The notes under the pieces were generated by a model. That model did no database searches and was not told the origin of the DNA. It saw only the letters and a program-made list of their open reading frames with translations. Positions 28,059 through 37,283 of a stretch of 64,000 nucleotides of DNA are shown in pieces. Made by a program: the position numbers and the translations under genes. The DNA is from Anaerolineaceae bacterium (GTDB lineage: Bacteria > Chloroflexota > Anaerolineae > Aggregatilineales > Phototrophicaceae): contig JACKCH010000023.1 of NCBI GenBank assembly GCA_020634115.1, positions 8,817-72,816 on the forward strand, in the 5' to 3' direction. Each line of letters opens with the position of its first letter. Positions within the stretch are counted from its first letter, which is position 1.

Positions 28059-29603
28059 ATGCTGCGCCGTTTCCTGTACCTGTTACTATTCTTCAGCGCG
28101 TCCTGCGGGGCATTAAGCGCCCCCACACCGCCGCCTACCAATACCCCAACGAATACGCCAACGGTGACTCAGACGCCGAGTCCCACGCTTTCCCCGACTC
28201 CGGCGCTGCCGACCAGCACGCCCACCAATACCTCCACACCCACCGACACGCCAACCAACACACCCACGCCAACCATTACGCCGACGCCCTTCAACACGCC
28301 GGAACCGACCATCGGATTCGTCTTCGACAACTGGCAGCTGGCCGACGTGCCAACTGACCTGGCTAGGCGGCTGGCCGATACGTCGTATGTGGCGTTTGTC
28401 AACCAGAATGACCGTGATGGAGTGGGGGATGTGCGCACGCCGCAGCCTGCCACCAACGTCGAGACGCTCTATTATATGCCCCCTACCAATTCCGCCGGGC
28501 GCGTGGCGATTCTGCAACTCCCCTCGTCCAGCGAAAATGAGGTGTATATCTCCGCTTCCGGCACATCTATCGCCTACTTTTTACAGGATTCCGGTGGACA
28601 AAAGACCGGGTTGTACGTGCTTGACCTGGAAACCGGCATCGGTGGCCGGATTCTGCCGGTGAATTCACTAGTGCAGCGCGGGCGCGTGAGTGAACCGGCC
28701 TGGTCGCCGGACGGAGCGCAGTTGGCGATGGCGCTGGCAACCGGCTACGACATGGATATTTTCGTCATCAACAAGGACGGCACCGGGCCGCGTAACCTGA
28801 CACCCGATGGCGCGTATGAATTCTGGCCGGTCTGGTCGCCGGATGGCCGTTATATCGTCTTTGTCTCTGACCGACTGCTTTGCCCAAGCTGGATTCCGGG
28901 CGACGAAAACGCCTGCGACGCCAACACACAACCTGCACCCAATGGCGGCAATGTATTTGTCACTGAGGTTGCAACCGGGCAGACGACGCTGCTCTCTGAC
29001 CAGTGGGTAACTGAGCCGCCGCGCTGGTTGAATAATTCCATCGTCACCTTCGCCAGTGGCGACCCCACCCTGGGCGACCCGGAACGCACCATCTGGTTTG
29101 CGGATACGACCACCGGGCAGGCGCGGGAAGTGCGTCTGCTGGATGGCTCAGACGGCCCGATTCGCCTCTCGGAAGCGTGGTCGCCGGATGGCGCATCGGT
29201 GCTGTACCAGAGTGCCGGGACAACCAGCGAATTGATTCTGGCGAATGCCAACGGCGCGGCCTTAGCCAACAACACAGCACTGCTCTTTCCGCGCTTCGGG
29301 ATGGTCGCAGCCTGGTCGCCGGATGGCACGCGAGTCGCCATCGGCGGGGTGAACGGCCAGTGTCCGTATGGCGTCACCGTGCTGGATACCAACCTGAATT
29401 TTGTCGCCAGAGGGACGCCGCCGCCCAGTATGTGTGACCCGGCCTACTCGCCCGATGGTCGCTTCCTGGTCTTCACCGGGGTGATTCCCAATGTGGATGG
29501 GCGGGTGGATGTGTATATCGCCGGAGTCAACGGCTTCGGCGCGGTCAACATGACCGGTGGCTTACGCGGCACGATCACGCTGCTCGGTTGGGTTGGAGGG
29601 TAA
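28059..29603 (+). CDS. TPT-linker PD40 propeller lipoprotein
   Basis: A 514-residue protein with a lipoprotein signal (LLLFFSASC, Cys near residue 16). A Pro/Thr/Asn linker of about 65 residues follows (repeats of TPTNTPT), then a six- or seven-bladed PD40/TolB-like propeller with AWSPDGAQLAMAL, VWSPDGRYIVFVSD, AWSPDGASVLYQS and AWSPDGTRVAIGG. The linker probably spans the cell wall layer and holds the propeller away from the membrane. No catalytic motif is seen. The same linker style occurs in the DUF4062 gene at 31037. Confidence 0.82.
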   Translation: MLRRFLYLLLFFSASCGALSAPTPPPTNTPTNTPTVTQTPSPTLSPTPALPTSTPTNTSTPTDTPTNTPTPTITPTPFNTPEPTIGFVFDNWQLADVPTDLARRLADTSYVAFVNQNDRDGVGDVRTPQPATNVETLYYMPPTNSAGRVAILQLPSSSENEVYISASGTSIAYFLQDSGGQKTGLYVLDLETGIGGRILPVNSLVQRGRVSEPAWSPDGAQLAMALATGYDMDIFVINKDGTGPRNLTPDGAYEFWPVWSPDGRYIVFVSDRLLCPSWIPGDENACDANTQPAPNGGNVFVTEVATGQTTLLSDQWVTEPPRWLNNSIVTFASGDPTLGDPERTIWFADTTTGQAREVRLLDGSDGPIRLSEAWSPDGASVLYQSAGTTSELILANANGAALANNTALLFPRFGMVAAWSPDGTRVAIGGVNGQCPYGVTVLDTNLNFVARGTPPPSMCDPAYSPDGRFLVFTGVIPNVDGRVDVYIAGVNGFGAVNMTGGLRGTITLLGWVGG

Positions 29604-29678
29604 ACCCACGGCGAACTGCTTCATGGCTGAGTTTTCGCGTATAGACTGGTTGTAGACATCAGTGATGGAGATTTCACT

Positions 29679-30864
29679 ATGACACACTACCTAGCGGGAA
29701 CCCGCCTCAAAGCTGATATTCAGACCCTTATTGAGACAACCGGACCGCGACCGGCAGGCCACCCCGCTGAAGGGCAGGCACGCCAATGGGTAGAAGCTCG
29801 GTTGCGCGAAAGCGACATTCAGGACGTAGAATCCATTGATTACGTCACCCCCGATACATGGGGATGGGGTACGATTGTCCCGACCATCATTGCGTTGGTT
29901 GGGATGTTTTTTGTGCCCCATCCACTGTTTTCAAGCTTTCTGGTGCTGCTGGCTGCCCATCAATTTCTGCTGGCGACAGTTGCCCGTCTGAACGATCATC
30001 TGCTGTACTTCCTGTATCCTAAGCGCCCTAGTGCCACCCTGCTCGCCAGAATTCCACCAACTGGCGATGTTTGGAAGCGCGTGGTACTCATCGGGCATCT
30101 GGACACCAATAAGCACCGGGCAAGCTTTGCGCCGCACCTCAAAAAACACCTACGTCTTAGCAGCACGATTCTTCTGGGAAGTATGGTGGCATATGCCATT
30201 GCCAATCTGCTCGCTTGGGATATCGTGCGCTATGTGACAATACTGTACGCGGCCATCGCGCTGATGACCCTCCTGTTAGATGAAAAAGACGGGTACGTGG
30301 ACGGAGCCAACGACAACGGCTCGGCAGTAGCGTGTGTACTGGGCATCGGGCGGCAGGCGCAGGCCGCGCCGTTCCGGCATACTGAAGTCTGGCTGGCCTT
30401 CCCCGGTGAGGAAGAAGTCACCCATAACGGCCTCAAGGCACTGCTTAAGCAGTCCGGCGAGACGCTGCGCAGCGCACAGTTCATTGACTTCGAGATGGTC
30501 GGTAAAGGGCATCCACTACGCCACCCGGCAAAGCGGGCTGATCGCGTTTTCGGAGTATTACCCCGATGCTGCAAGCCTGGCGCTGGCCGAAGCGACCGCC
30601 AAACGATTGGCGGATTCGTACCCGGTCAGCGGGCGTGAACTGCCCATTTTGGACGAAGTGGGCACGCTGCGGCGGTTGGGTTTCCGTGCCATCGGTCTGG
30701 ATGGGGTGGACTCTGACGGTTTTCCATCGAACTGGCACCAGTTCAGCGACACCGTCAGCAACATTGACGAGCGCGCGCTGGAAACAGCGGCGCACTTCGC
30801 CTGGGGCATGATTGAGACGATAGATGCCTGCGCTAGTGAGGAGTCCTCAGTCTCCACCCATTGA
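29679..30864 (+). pseudogene. membrane M28-family peptidase, one frameshift
   Basis: An M28 metallopeptidase interrupted once. The frame from 29679 holds RPAGHPAEGQARQWVE, two pairs of membrane helices, GHLDTN (metal ligand), DGANDNGSAVA (bridging Asp) and FPGEEEV (catalytic and ligand glutamates). Near 30508 the frame must change: VGKG then continues as IHYATRQSGLIAFSEYYPD, down to NWHQFSDTVSNID, where the last histidine ligand sits. Removing one G from the GGG there restores the frame. This is a homopolymer site, so sequence error is likely and the gene may be intact. The membrane helices inside the peptidase fold are unusual. Confidence 0.8.
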
Positions 30865-30897
30865 TTTCTGTAGATGTACTCCTATCGAACAATTAGA

Positions 30898-30926
30898 TTG
30901 CCGAGTCACCACCTTATTGCTATACT
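30898..30926 (+). promoter_or_regulatory. sigma70-like promoter before the DUF4062 gene
   Basis: TTGCCG (30898-30903) is followed after 17 bases by TATACT (30921-30926). It would start a leader of about 100 bases that contains the terminator-like hairpin at 30971-31012 before the start codon at 31037. Confidence 0.45.
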
Positions 30927-30970
30927 CTGCATAATAATATCCTGTAGCATATCAATTTGAGACTGTGAAT

Positions 30971-31012
30971 CCCACACACAATCAGAGTTGGGGATGTGTG
31001 GGTTTTCCTTTT
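30971..31012 (+). terminator. terminator-like hairpin in the leader
   Basis: CCCACACA (30971-30978) pairs with TGTGTGGG (30995-31002) and is followed by TTTTCCTTTT. It may end transcripts from the M28 gene, or act as an attenuator, because a plausible promoter lies just upstream and the DUF4062 start codon 25 bases downstream. Confidence 0.5.
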
Positions 31013-31036
31013 CACAGTATGGCATGAGAAACCGGT

Positions 31037-33640
31037 ATGGCGAAGAACGTCTTCATCAGTTCCACATCCGAAGACCTGAGAATCCACCGCGAGGCCGTCA
31101 AAAGGGTTGTTGAGCGCCTGAACCTGCGGCCTATTGTGATGGAAAACTTCGGCTCCAGGCCGGGGGACGCCAAACACGTCAGTCTGAGCGAGATCGGACA
31201 GGCGGATATTTATATCGGCCTGGTCGCGCATCGCTATGGCTATGTACCGGAAGGCGCGACCAAATCCATCACGGAACAGGAATATGATGAGGCGGTCAGA
31301 ACCGGCGTCAAACGCCTGATGTACCTGATTGACCCCGCCTATGATTGGCCGACAGGTCTGTATGAGTCGGATGAACGCGCCCAGAAGCGGCTGTCCGCGT
31401 TCAAAAGTCAGATTGAAGCCCACAACGTCCGCAGCCTGTTCACCACATCGGAAGATTTGGCGACCAAAGTCGCCATTGATTTGAGCAACGCCCTCCATCT
31501 TGACCAGGAAACGGCAGAAATCAAGCGCGTTGAACTCGAAAAACGCCGCCGTCGCCAGTTTCTGGTGACGCTGCTCATTGGTGTCCCACTGGCGGTCATG
31601 ATTGCCGCATTTATTTTCGTGATCCTGTTCGATTACAAAGGACTGGGAACGCAGGCCTTTATCGCATTGGGATTGCTGACCGAGACGCCCACACCGACCC
31701 TAACGTACACACCCACCAATACACCGACTTCGACCCTCACGCCCACACCCACCAACACGCCAACGGCAACGAATACGCCCACTGCCACCAACACGCCAAC
31801 CGCAACGCCGACCAGTACATTTACCCCCACGTCCACGCCCACACTGACCGCCACCCCGACCAATACGCCCACCGCGACGCCAACGGTTACGCCGACCAAT
31901 ACACCCACCGTAACCGACACGCCAACCAATACGCCCACGTCGACACCGGCTACACCTGTGGTCTATTTGAACAACAGTATCCCGGCGCGAAGAGGGCCAG
32001 GCCTGGATTATGCGGAATTAACTTCCCTATCAGGGGATCAATATCTCGAATGGATAGGCATCAGCGAAGATGGCAAGTGGTATCAGGTCTTGCTGCCCAG
32101 TGGTGAGCTGGTTTGGATTGCCAACTCCGATCTGGCACTAGATACATTTGGCAACAAGCGGCTTGTGGGTGTGGTCGCAGCGCCGTCCTTCACACCCACC
32201 TACACCCCGACACCAACAGCGACCTACACGCCTTCCAATACACCCACCGCCACCAGTACCCCAACAGCGACCAACACACCTACCGCGACGAATACCCCGA
32301 CGCCAACAGCCACATTCACGCCGACGTTCACTTTTACACCTACCACGACACCAACACTGTCTGTCCCCCGGCCAATCGTTGCCCGACCTGGGGATCGGGA
32401 CGAGGCGTTGCAATATTCGGGAATCTGGAACTATGTGGGCTTCGTGGAGTTGAGCCAGCCACAGACTCAACGCTATACTATTCATATAGACCCGAATTAT
32501 CCGTTACGCTCGAATTTCTTCTGGTGTTCGGATAGCTCACAGAACCTCCCGGCGGTGATGGCGCCCTTCTCTGTGACGTTCTACCTGGATGGCGTGCCGC
32601 TCGATACGACCCGCAACTTTTACGAGACAGAAAACACCCTGGCGTCAACCGGCGAATACTGCCATTTCTGGGATACCCTGATTAGCGGTTGGACTCCCGG
32701 CTATCAGAACGTGTTTGAAATCCGCTACACATTGCGCTCGGCGGTACTTGTGGGCGACAAGACCTTCCCGCCAGGGGATTACCGCTATGAATTCACGATT
32801 ATCCCGGATCCAGCCGTCATTCGCTGCCCGGGGACGCGAATTGCACAGCTTCATCCTGGCACGGTCGCCCGCACCTGGCCGCTTGACCACACCACCGATA
32901 CCACCAATCTGAATGTCCGCGAAGAGCCAAACGGACGCGTCGTCGGCTCCATTCCCAGAGGTCGTCTGTTTGTCGTGCTAGATGGGCCGCGCTGTACCTC
33001 GGGTGTAACCTGGTGGCAGGTGTATTACAAGGATAACCCAGGTCGTCCTGGCGAGGATGGGCTGATAGGCTGGAGTGCCGAAACCTACTTCAATCAGTTC
33101 CTCGCCGAACCCCTGGACTATGAAGCTATCAACAGTGCCATGCCCACGATGGATTATCTTGAAATCGCCTACCAGCCGTTCGAGGGGGGCTATATGTTCT
33201 GGCTGCGTCCGGTTGATCAGATATGGGTGTTGTTTAAGGGCGCCAACGGGGATGACAGCGGCACCTGGCGCATCTATGATGAAAAGATCGAGCCACAGCG
33301 TTTCACCCGGCCAGCAACGAGCTTGCCCCAGTGCCAGGGATTGGTCAGGCCAATTAGCGGGTTTGCCCGGTTGTGGGAATCCGATGCCGGGCTGCGGCAG
33401 AGCCTGGGGTGCGGCACAACGCCCGAAACGTGCGTATTTGGCGTGAACGCCTTTACGCCCAACGTGATTGCATCCATGACCAGCGACTGTCCCAACCCGC
33501 CCGACCCCAACGCCGGGCCGCTGCCGGTCAACTACGAATATTACCCGGATACCGGCACTCAGGTGTTATACGACTCGAACGGCCAGCCGTTCCAGTTGTT
33601 CCAGGATGGGCACTGGGAACGGGGTCATCCCGACCAGTAG
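31037..33640 (+). CDS. transmembrane DUF4062 protein with external SH3 domains
   Basis: An 867-residue protein. Residues 1-150 are a DUF4062 domain (MAKNVFISSTSEDL, FGSRPGDAKHVSLSEIGQADIYIGLVAHRYG, SITEQEYDEA), a TIR/SLOG-like fold found at the N-terminus of many STAND signalling and defence proteins. A basic run (EKRRRRQF) then precedes one membrane helix at about 175-197, so the DUF4062 domain should face the cytoplasm. Outside follow a TPT-repeat linker (about 217-305), an SH3b domain (about 308-375), a second TPT linker (about 390-450), a beta-rich region, another SH3b domain (TTNLNVREEPNGRVVGSI), and a motif GFARLWESDAGLRQSLGCGT. DUF4062 is usually cytoplasmic; here it is joined to an apparent outside sensor. 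Confidence 0.85.
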   Translation: MAKNVFISSTSEDLRIHREAVKRVVERLNLRPIVMENFGSRPGDAKHVSLSEIGQADIYIGLVAHRYGYVPEGATKSITEQEYDEAVRTGVKRLMYLIDPAYDWPTGLYESDERAQKRLSAFKSQIEAHNVRSLFTTSEDLATKVAIDLSNALHLDQETAEIKRVELEKRRRRQFLVTLLIGVPLAVMIAAFIFVILFDYKGLGTQAFIALGLLTETPTPTLTYTPTNTPTSTLTPTPTNTPTATNTPTATNTPTATPTSTFTPTSTPTLTATPTNTPTATPTVTPTNTPTVTDTPTNTPTSTPATPVVYLNNSIPARRGPGLDYAELTSLSGDQYLEWIGISEDGKWYQVLLPSGELVWIANSDLALDTFGNKRLVGVVAAPSFTPTYTPTPTATYTPSNTPTATSTPTATNTPTATNTPTPTATFTPTFTFTPTTTPTLSVPRPIVARPGDRDEALQYSGIWNYVGFVELSQPQTQRYTIHIDPNYPLRSNFFWCSDSSQNLPAVMAPFSVTFYLDGVPLDTTRNFYETENTLASTGEYCHFWDTLISGWTPGYQNVFEIRYTLRSAVLVGDKTFPPGDYRYEFTIIPDPAVIRCPGTRIAQLHPGTVARTWPLDHTTDTTNLNVREEPNGRVVGSIPRGRLFVVLDGPRCTSGVTWWQVYYKDNPGRPGEDGLIGWSAETYFNQFLAEPLDYEAINSAMPTMDYLEIAYQPFEGGYMFWLRPVDQIWVLFKGANGDDSGTWRIYDEKIEPQRFTRPATSLPQCQGLVRPISGFARLWESDAGLRQSLGCGTTPETCVFGVNAFTPNVIASMTSDCPNPPDPNAGPLPVNYEYYPDTGTQVLYDSNGQPFQLFQDGHWERGHPDQ

Positions 33641-33667
33641 AGCGACAATAACTCAGGTGACAACAAA

Positions 33668-33705
33668 CGGGGAGAACGCAGCGGATTCTCCCCGTTTTGT
33701 TTTAT
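33668..33705 (+). terminator. intrinsic terminator of the DUF4062 gene
   Basis: A perfect 9-bp stem, CGGGGAGAA at 33668-33676 against TTCTCCCCG at 33686-33694, is followed by TTTTGTTTT. It lies 28 bases after the stop codon. Confidence 0.85.
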
Positions 33706-33741
33706 GCCGGTTCTCAATTTGATTACTGCCCCAAAACCGCT

Positions 33742-34158
33742 TTACGGGAGTAATTCAAAGTAGGAAATATGGGCGGGGCGGATAATAGAGAAATCACGAC
33801 GATCAAAAGTGCAGATGTGCGTGATGTGGAGGCGTTCTGCAAGTGCCGTAAGACAGCTATCCACAAAATCCAGTTCAGCATCTTGATAAGCTCGCATAAT
33901 GGCAACTGCTCGCTCAAAGTCTATGAGGGTGAGGGCGAGCAACGGTGCAACCTGCGCGATAAGTATCCTGCCGAAATGAAGTGCTGCTGTTGTTCCACCA
34001 ACCCGCCTCAGGATATACATCACTTCGGGGAGGACAACATCGGGGACAATGAGATTGAGAGTGGTAGACGATGCAAACTGGATGGCTTTGGCGTGATTGT
34101 TATCCTTAGGATAGGCTAAAGCGATCAGGAAATTGGCGTCCACCAGCGCATCAGCCAT
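33742..34158 (-). CDS. VapC-like PIN-domain toxin
   Basis: A 138-residue PIN-domain ribonuclease. The ATG at 34158 lies inside the last codons of the antitoxin gene, an 8-base overlap that fits translational coupling. The acidic active-site residues are present: D in ALVDANFLIA, E in VVLPEVMYIL, and the paired D in AELDFVDSCLTALAE plus the late CTFDRRDF. Such toxins cleave tRNA or other RNA when the antitoxin is lost. All catalytic residues are intact, so the pair is probably functional. Confidence 0.85.
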   Translation of the reverse strand: MADALVDANFLIALAYPKDNNHAKAIQFASSTTLNLIVPDVVLPEVMYILRRVGGTTAALHFGRILIAQVAPLLALTLIDFERAVAIMRAYQDAELDFVDSCLTALAERLHITHICTFDRRDFSIIRPAHISYFELLP

Positions 34159-34438
34159 TATGATCCTCTGTTTGTTGCGTTTCCTGCCACCGCTGATAGC
34201 GGTCATCCTGGAAAAGGTCACGACTGTGGGTAGAGAGTTCCGCCTCTTCCTTCCAGGGTATAGCTTCGTCAGCCATTGCCTGCGCCAGATTGACCGCCCA
34301 ATTGGCCTGGGTGCGGGGGGCTGTTTGTGAGGCCAGCAGCGCGGCTAACACCTCATCTACCGAACGCCCTTCTGTTGACGCTATCGCTTCGAGTTGCTCG
34401 ACCAGATCACCCCGCAGCGTGATTGTTTTCTCGTCCAT
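34151..34438 (-). CDS. VapB-like antitoxin
   Basis: A 95-residue protein opening MDEKTITLRGDLVEQLEAIASTEGRSVDEVLAALL, a ribbon-helix-helix-like DNA-binding N-terminus, followed by an acidic, probably unstructured C-terminus (STHSRDLFQDDRYQRW) that would fill the toxin active site. Its stop overlaps the toxin start. A perfect TATAAT (34478-34473 on the minus strand) 35 bases before the start is the likely -10 box, where autoregulation could occur. It lies next to the terminator of the sdh operon. Confidence 0.8.
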   Translation of the reverse strand: MDEKTITLRGDLVEQLEAIASTEGRSVDEVLAALLASQTAPRTQANWAVNLAQAMADEAIPWKEEAELSTHSRDLFQDDRYQRWQETQQTEDHNG

Positions 34439-34485
34439 ACCAACACCTTCTCACAGATAGCCGTCACCTTTGATTATACAACAAT

Positions 34486-34520
34486 TACAGGGGAAGAATC
34501 ACATCGACCCTTCCCCTGTA
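34486..34520 (-). terminator. terminator of the sdh operon
   Basis: A perfect 11-bp stem TACAGGGGAAG/CTTCCCCTGTA lies 30 bases past the sdhB stop on the minus strand and is followed by a T-rich tract (ATTGTTGTATAATC). The same tract contains the antitoxin -10 box. Confidence 0.65.
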
Positions 34521-34549
34521 CAGTATTTGAAGATATGCGGAGGATGACT

Positions 34550-35302
34550 CTACTCGTGCGTGGGGATGTTGTGCGGGTCAATAATGCCGTCGGGCTTGCC
34601 GTTGCGGATCGCCAACTTGACCTCGCCAATGGCGCGGGTCACGGAAATCCCACGCGGGCAGGCCGGTGTACAGTTGTAAATCGTCCGGCAGCGCCACACG
34701 CCGTCCGGGTCGGCCAGCAGGTCGAGACGCTCTTGGGCGGCATGGTCACGGCTATCGAAAATGAAGCGGTGCGCCTGGATAATCGCCGCCGGGCCGACAT
34801 ACTGCCCATTCGCCCAGAAACTGGGGCAGGAAGTCGTGCAGCAGGCACACAGAATACAGTTGGTCGTATCGTCAAAGATCGCCCGGTCATCCGCCGATTG
34901 CAGGCGTTCGCGCCCGTCCGCCGGGAGCGGGTCGTTGTTCACGTAGTAGGGCATCACGGCGCGGTAATGCTCGAAGAATGGTTCCATATCCACGATCAGG
35001 TCTTTAATCACCGGCAGACCGAGAATCGGCTCCACCTGAATTTTCTCCCCAACATCACGGATGAGCAGCTTGCAGGCCAGCCGGTTGCGGCCATTAATCC
35101 GCATCGCGTCTGAGCCGCAGATACCGCTGGAGCAGGAGCGACGGAACGAGAGTGTGCCATCCTGTTCCCACTTCACACGGTGCAGCATCTCCACCACACG
35201 GTTCGTCGGTTCTACATCTTTCAGGACATATTCCTGCCAGTAGGGTTTGTCTTTACCGGGTATTTCCGGGTTATAGCGTCTGATTTTGAAAGTCACGTCC
35301 AT
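34550..35302 (-). CDS. sdhB: succinate dehydrogenase iron-sulfur subunit
   Basis: A 250-residue protein, started at the ATG at 35302; a TTG four codons earlier is possible. The [2Fe-2S] domain has CSSGICGSDAM (Cys57, Cys62, Asp65) and Cys77, the same Asp-for-Cys pattern as the E. coli enzyme. The C-terminal domain has CILCACCTTSCP for the [4Fe-4S] cluster and CRTIYNCTPACPRGI for the [3Fe-4S] cluster. It passes electrons from the flavoprotein to quinone in the TCA cycle and respiratory chain. It is the last gene of the operon. Confidence 0.95.
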   Translation of the reverse strand: MDVTFKIRRYNPEIPGKDKPYWQEYVLKDVEPTNRVVEMLHRVKWEQDGTLSFRRSCSSGICGSDAMRINGRNRLACKLLIRDVGEKIQVEPILGLPVIKDLIVDMEPFFEHYRAVMPYYVNNDPLPADGRERLQSADDRAIFDDTTNCILCACCTTSCPSFWANGQYVGPAAIIQAHRFIFDSRDHAAQERLDLLADPDGVWRCRTIYNCTPACPRGISVTRAIGEVKLAIRNGKPDGIIDPHNIPTHE

Positions 35303-35350
35303 GATTATGTCCAATTCCTGGTATCCAGCCGTTTATAACTGGTACACGGT

Positions 35351-37174
35351 CTAATATACGCGCTCTTTCGGCTTGAACCGCTCATCCTGCTCATACAAGG
35401 AGAGATCAACCTTCTTGTCATAGTTAAACACGGCATTCAGCGGGCCATTGATCGCAGCGGCGCTGCCTTCATAAGTGGCGAGAGTATGCACCATCCACTT
35501 TTCATCATCGCGTTTCTTGTAATCTTCGCGGCTGTGAGCGCCCCGGCTTTCAGTGCGAGCCAGCGCCGATTCCGCCGTAATCTGTGCCAGGTCGAGCAGG
35601 CAGCCCAGTTCCCAGGCTTCCATCAGGTCAGTATTAAACCGATGACCGTGATCGTCAATCACCATATCGTTACGATAACGTTCGCGCAGTTCCCGAACCG
35701 ACTCAACCGCTGACTGCATCCCGGCTTCCTCACGGAACACGCCGACATGATCCATCATCACCTGCTGCATTTCGTTGCGCAGTTCATAGGCGCGGGTCTT
35801 GCCCTTGTTGTTGCGAATCCGGTTCAGTTCGGCTTCGATTTCGCCGGTTGGGTTGGCCGGAAGCGGCGTGAAATCGGCGTGCTTGACATATTCAGCAATC
35901 GCCTTGCCACCGCGCCGCCCGAACACCACCAGGTCAACCAGGGAGTTCGTCCCCAGGCGGTTCGCCCCGTGGGCGCTCACACAGGCGGCCTCACCAGAAG
36001 CGTACAGCCCCGGCAGTACCGTCCAGTTGGCATCCATCACGACCTCAGCATCCACGTTGGTTGGAATACCGCCCATCGCATAGTGGGCCGTCGGCTGGAT
36101 GGGCATCGGCTCGGTCAACGGGTCTACACCGGCATACGTGCGGCAGGTGTCAAGCGTTTCGGCCAGTGCGTGGCGGACATAATCATCGTCAATCCGGCGT
36201 GATTCCCCGGCTTCGGCCAGGTAGCGGTTGACGGTTTCCGGGCGGATGTCCATATAGACATAATTCTTGCCCTTAATGCCTTTGCCGTCGCGCACTTCCA
36301 GGTAGATCGAACGGCTGACGACATCCCGGCTGGCGAGGTCTTTAATATTCGGGGCGTATTTTTCCATGAACCGCTCGCCACGGTCATTAATCAGCACGCC
36401 GCCCTCACCGCGAATACCCTCGGTAAGCAGCACGCCCAACCCGTACAGGCCGGTGGGGTGGAACTGGAAGAACTCCATATCCTGCATGGGGATGCCCCGG
36501 CGGAACAGTACCGCCGCGCCGTCACCGGTCAGCGTATGAGCATTGCTGGTGATCTGCCAGACGCGCCCCCAACCACCAGTAGCGAACATCAGGGCTTTGG
36601 CATGGAACACATGCAGTTCGCCCGTTCCCAGTTGTACCGCGATAATCCCGGCGGGCTTGCCGTCGTTCATGATAAGGTCTATAACGTGGAACTCGTCAAA
36701 GAACTTGACGTTATCCTTGATACACTGCTGGTACAAGGTTTGCAGAATCATGTGGCCGGTACGGTCAGCGGAGTGGCAGGCGCGGCGCACCGGTTTTTCA
36801 CCAAAATTGCTGGTATGCCCACCGAAACGGCGCTGGCTGATGCGTCCCTCCGGGGTGCGATCAAACGGCAGCCCCATGTGTTCCAGTTCCACAACCGCGT
36901 GAACGGCTTCTTCCGCCAACACCATCGCCGCGTTCTGGTCGGTGAGGTAGTCGCCACCTTTAACCGTGTCGTAAGCGTGCCACAGCGGTTTATCTTCTTC
37001 CAGGTTGCCGAGTGCCGCGCCAATGCCGCCCAATGCCGCCCCGGTATGGCTGCGGGTGGGGTACAGTTTGCTGACCACCGCCACCTTCGCGCCACCCAAG
37101 ACAGCGTAACGTGCTGCCATCAGCCCGGCGCCACCTGCGCCGATAATCACGGCATCAAATTGATGTGTCTGCAT
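35351..37174 (-). CDS. sdhA: succinate dehydrogenase flavoprotein subunit
   Basis: A 607-residue flavoprotein with a good GGAG before the ATG. It shows the FAD fold VIIGAGGAGLMAARYA, the motif RSHTGAALGG with His43 for covalent FAD, the substrate-site FFQFHPTGLYG and QPTAHYAMGGIPTN, and the FAD-binding GANRLGTNSLVDLVVFGRRGG. It oxidises succinate to fumarate at the inner face of the membrane. It lies 109 bases downstream of the secreted SH3 gene and 48 bases before sdhB. Confidence 0.96.
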   Translation of the reverse strand: MQTHQFDAVIIGAGGAGLMAARYAVLGGAKVAVVSKLYPTRSHTGAALGGIGAALGNLEEDKPLWHAYDTVKGGDYLTDQNAAMVLAEEAVHAVVELEHMGLPFDRTPEGRISQRRFGGHTSNFGEKPVRRACHSADRTGHMILQTLYQQCIKDNVKFFDEFHVIDLIMNDGKPAGIIAVQLGTGELHVFHAKALMFATGGWGRVWQITSNAHTLTGDGAAVLFRRGIPMQDMEFFQFHPTGLYGLGVLLTEGIRGEGGVLINDRGERFMEKYAPNIKDLASRDVVSRSIYLEVRDGKGIKGKNYVYMDIRPETVNRYLAEAGESRRIDDDYVRHALAETLDTCRTYAGVDPLTEPMPIQPTAHYAMGGIPTNVDAEVVMDANWTVLPGLYASGEAACVSAHGANRLGTNSLVDLVVFGRRGGKAIAEYVKHADFTPLPANPTGEIEAELNRIRNNKGKTRAYELRNEMQQVMMDHVGVFREEAGMQSAVESVRELRERYRNDMVIDDHGHRFNTDLMEAWELGCLLDLAQITAESALARTESRGAHSREDYKKRDDEKWMVHTLATYEGSAAAINGPLNAVFNYDKKVDLSLYEQDERFKPKERVY

Positions 37175-37283
37175 GAATATTGCTCCTTCAGGCTAACTGT
37201 CCGTCAGCCATTAGCCGTATTTATACGAAAAAACGGTTCTTTCTCAAAGCAGACTATCAGATCAAAAGACACAGCACCGCTGT

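Noticed and set aside
28059..28300. Alternative plus frame 28046-28357 with His-rich translation
   Set aside because: It is an out-of-frame reading of the TPT-coding repeat; the lipoprotein frame has a signal peptide and a complete propeller.
31633..31938. Minus-strand frame of repeated GVLVGV units
   Set aside because: It is only the reverse complement of the TPT linker in the DUF4062 gene.
31680..31960. Tandem repeats that could be mistaken for a CRISPR array
   Set aside because: The 9-15-base ACNCCNACN words are in frame and encode the TPT linker; there are no spacers or cas genes.
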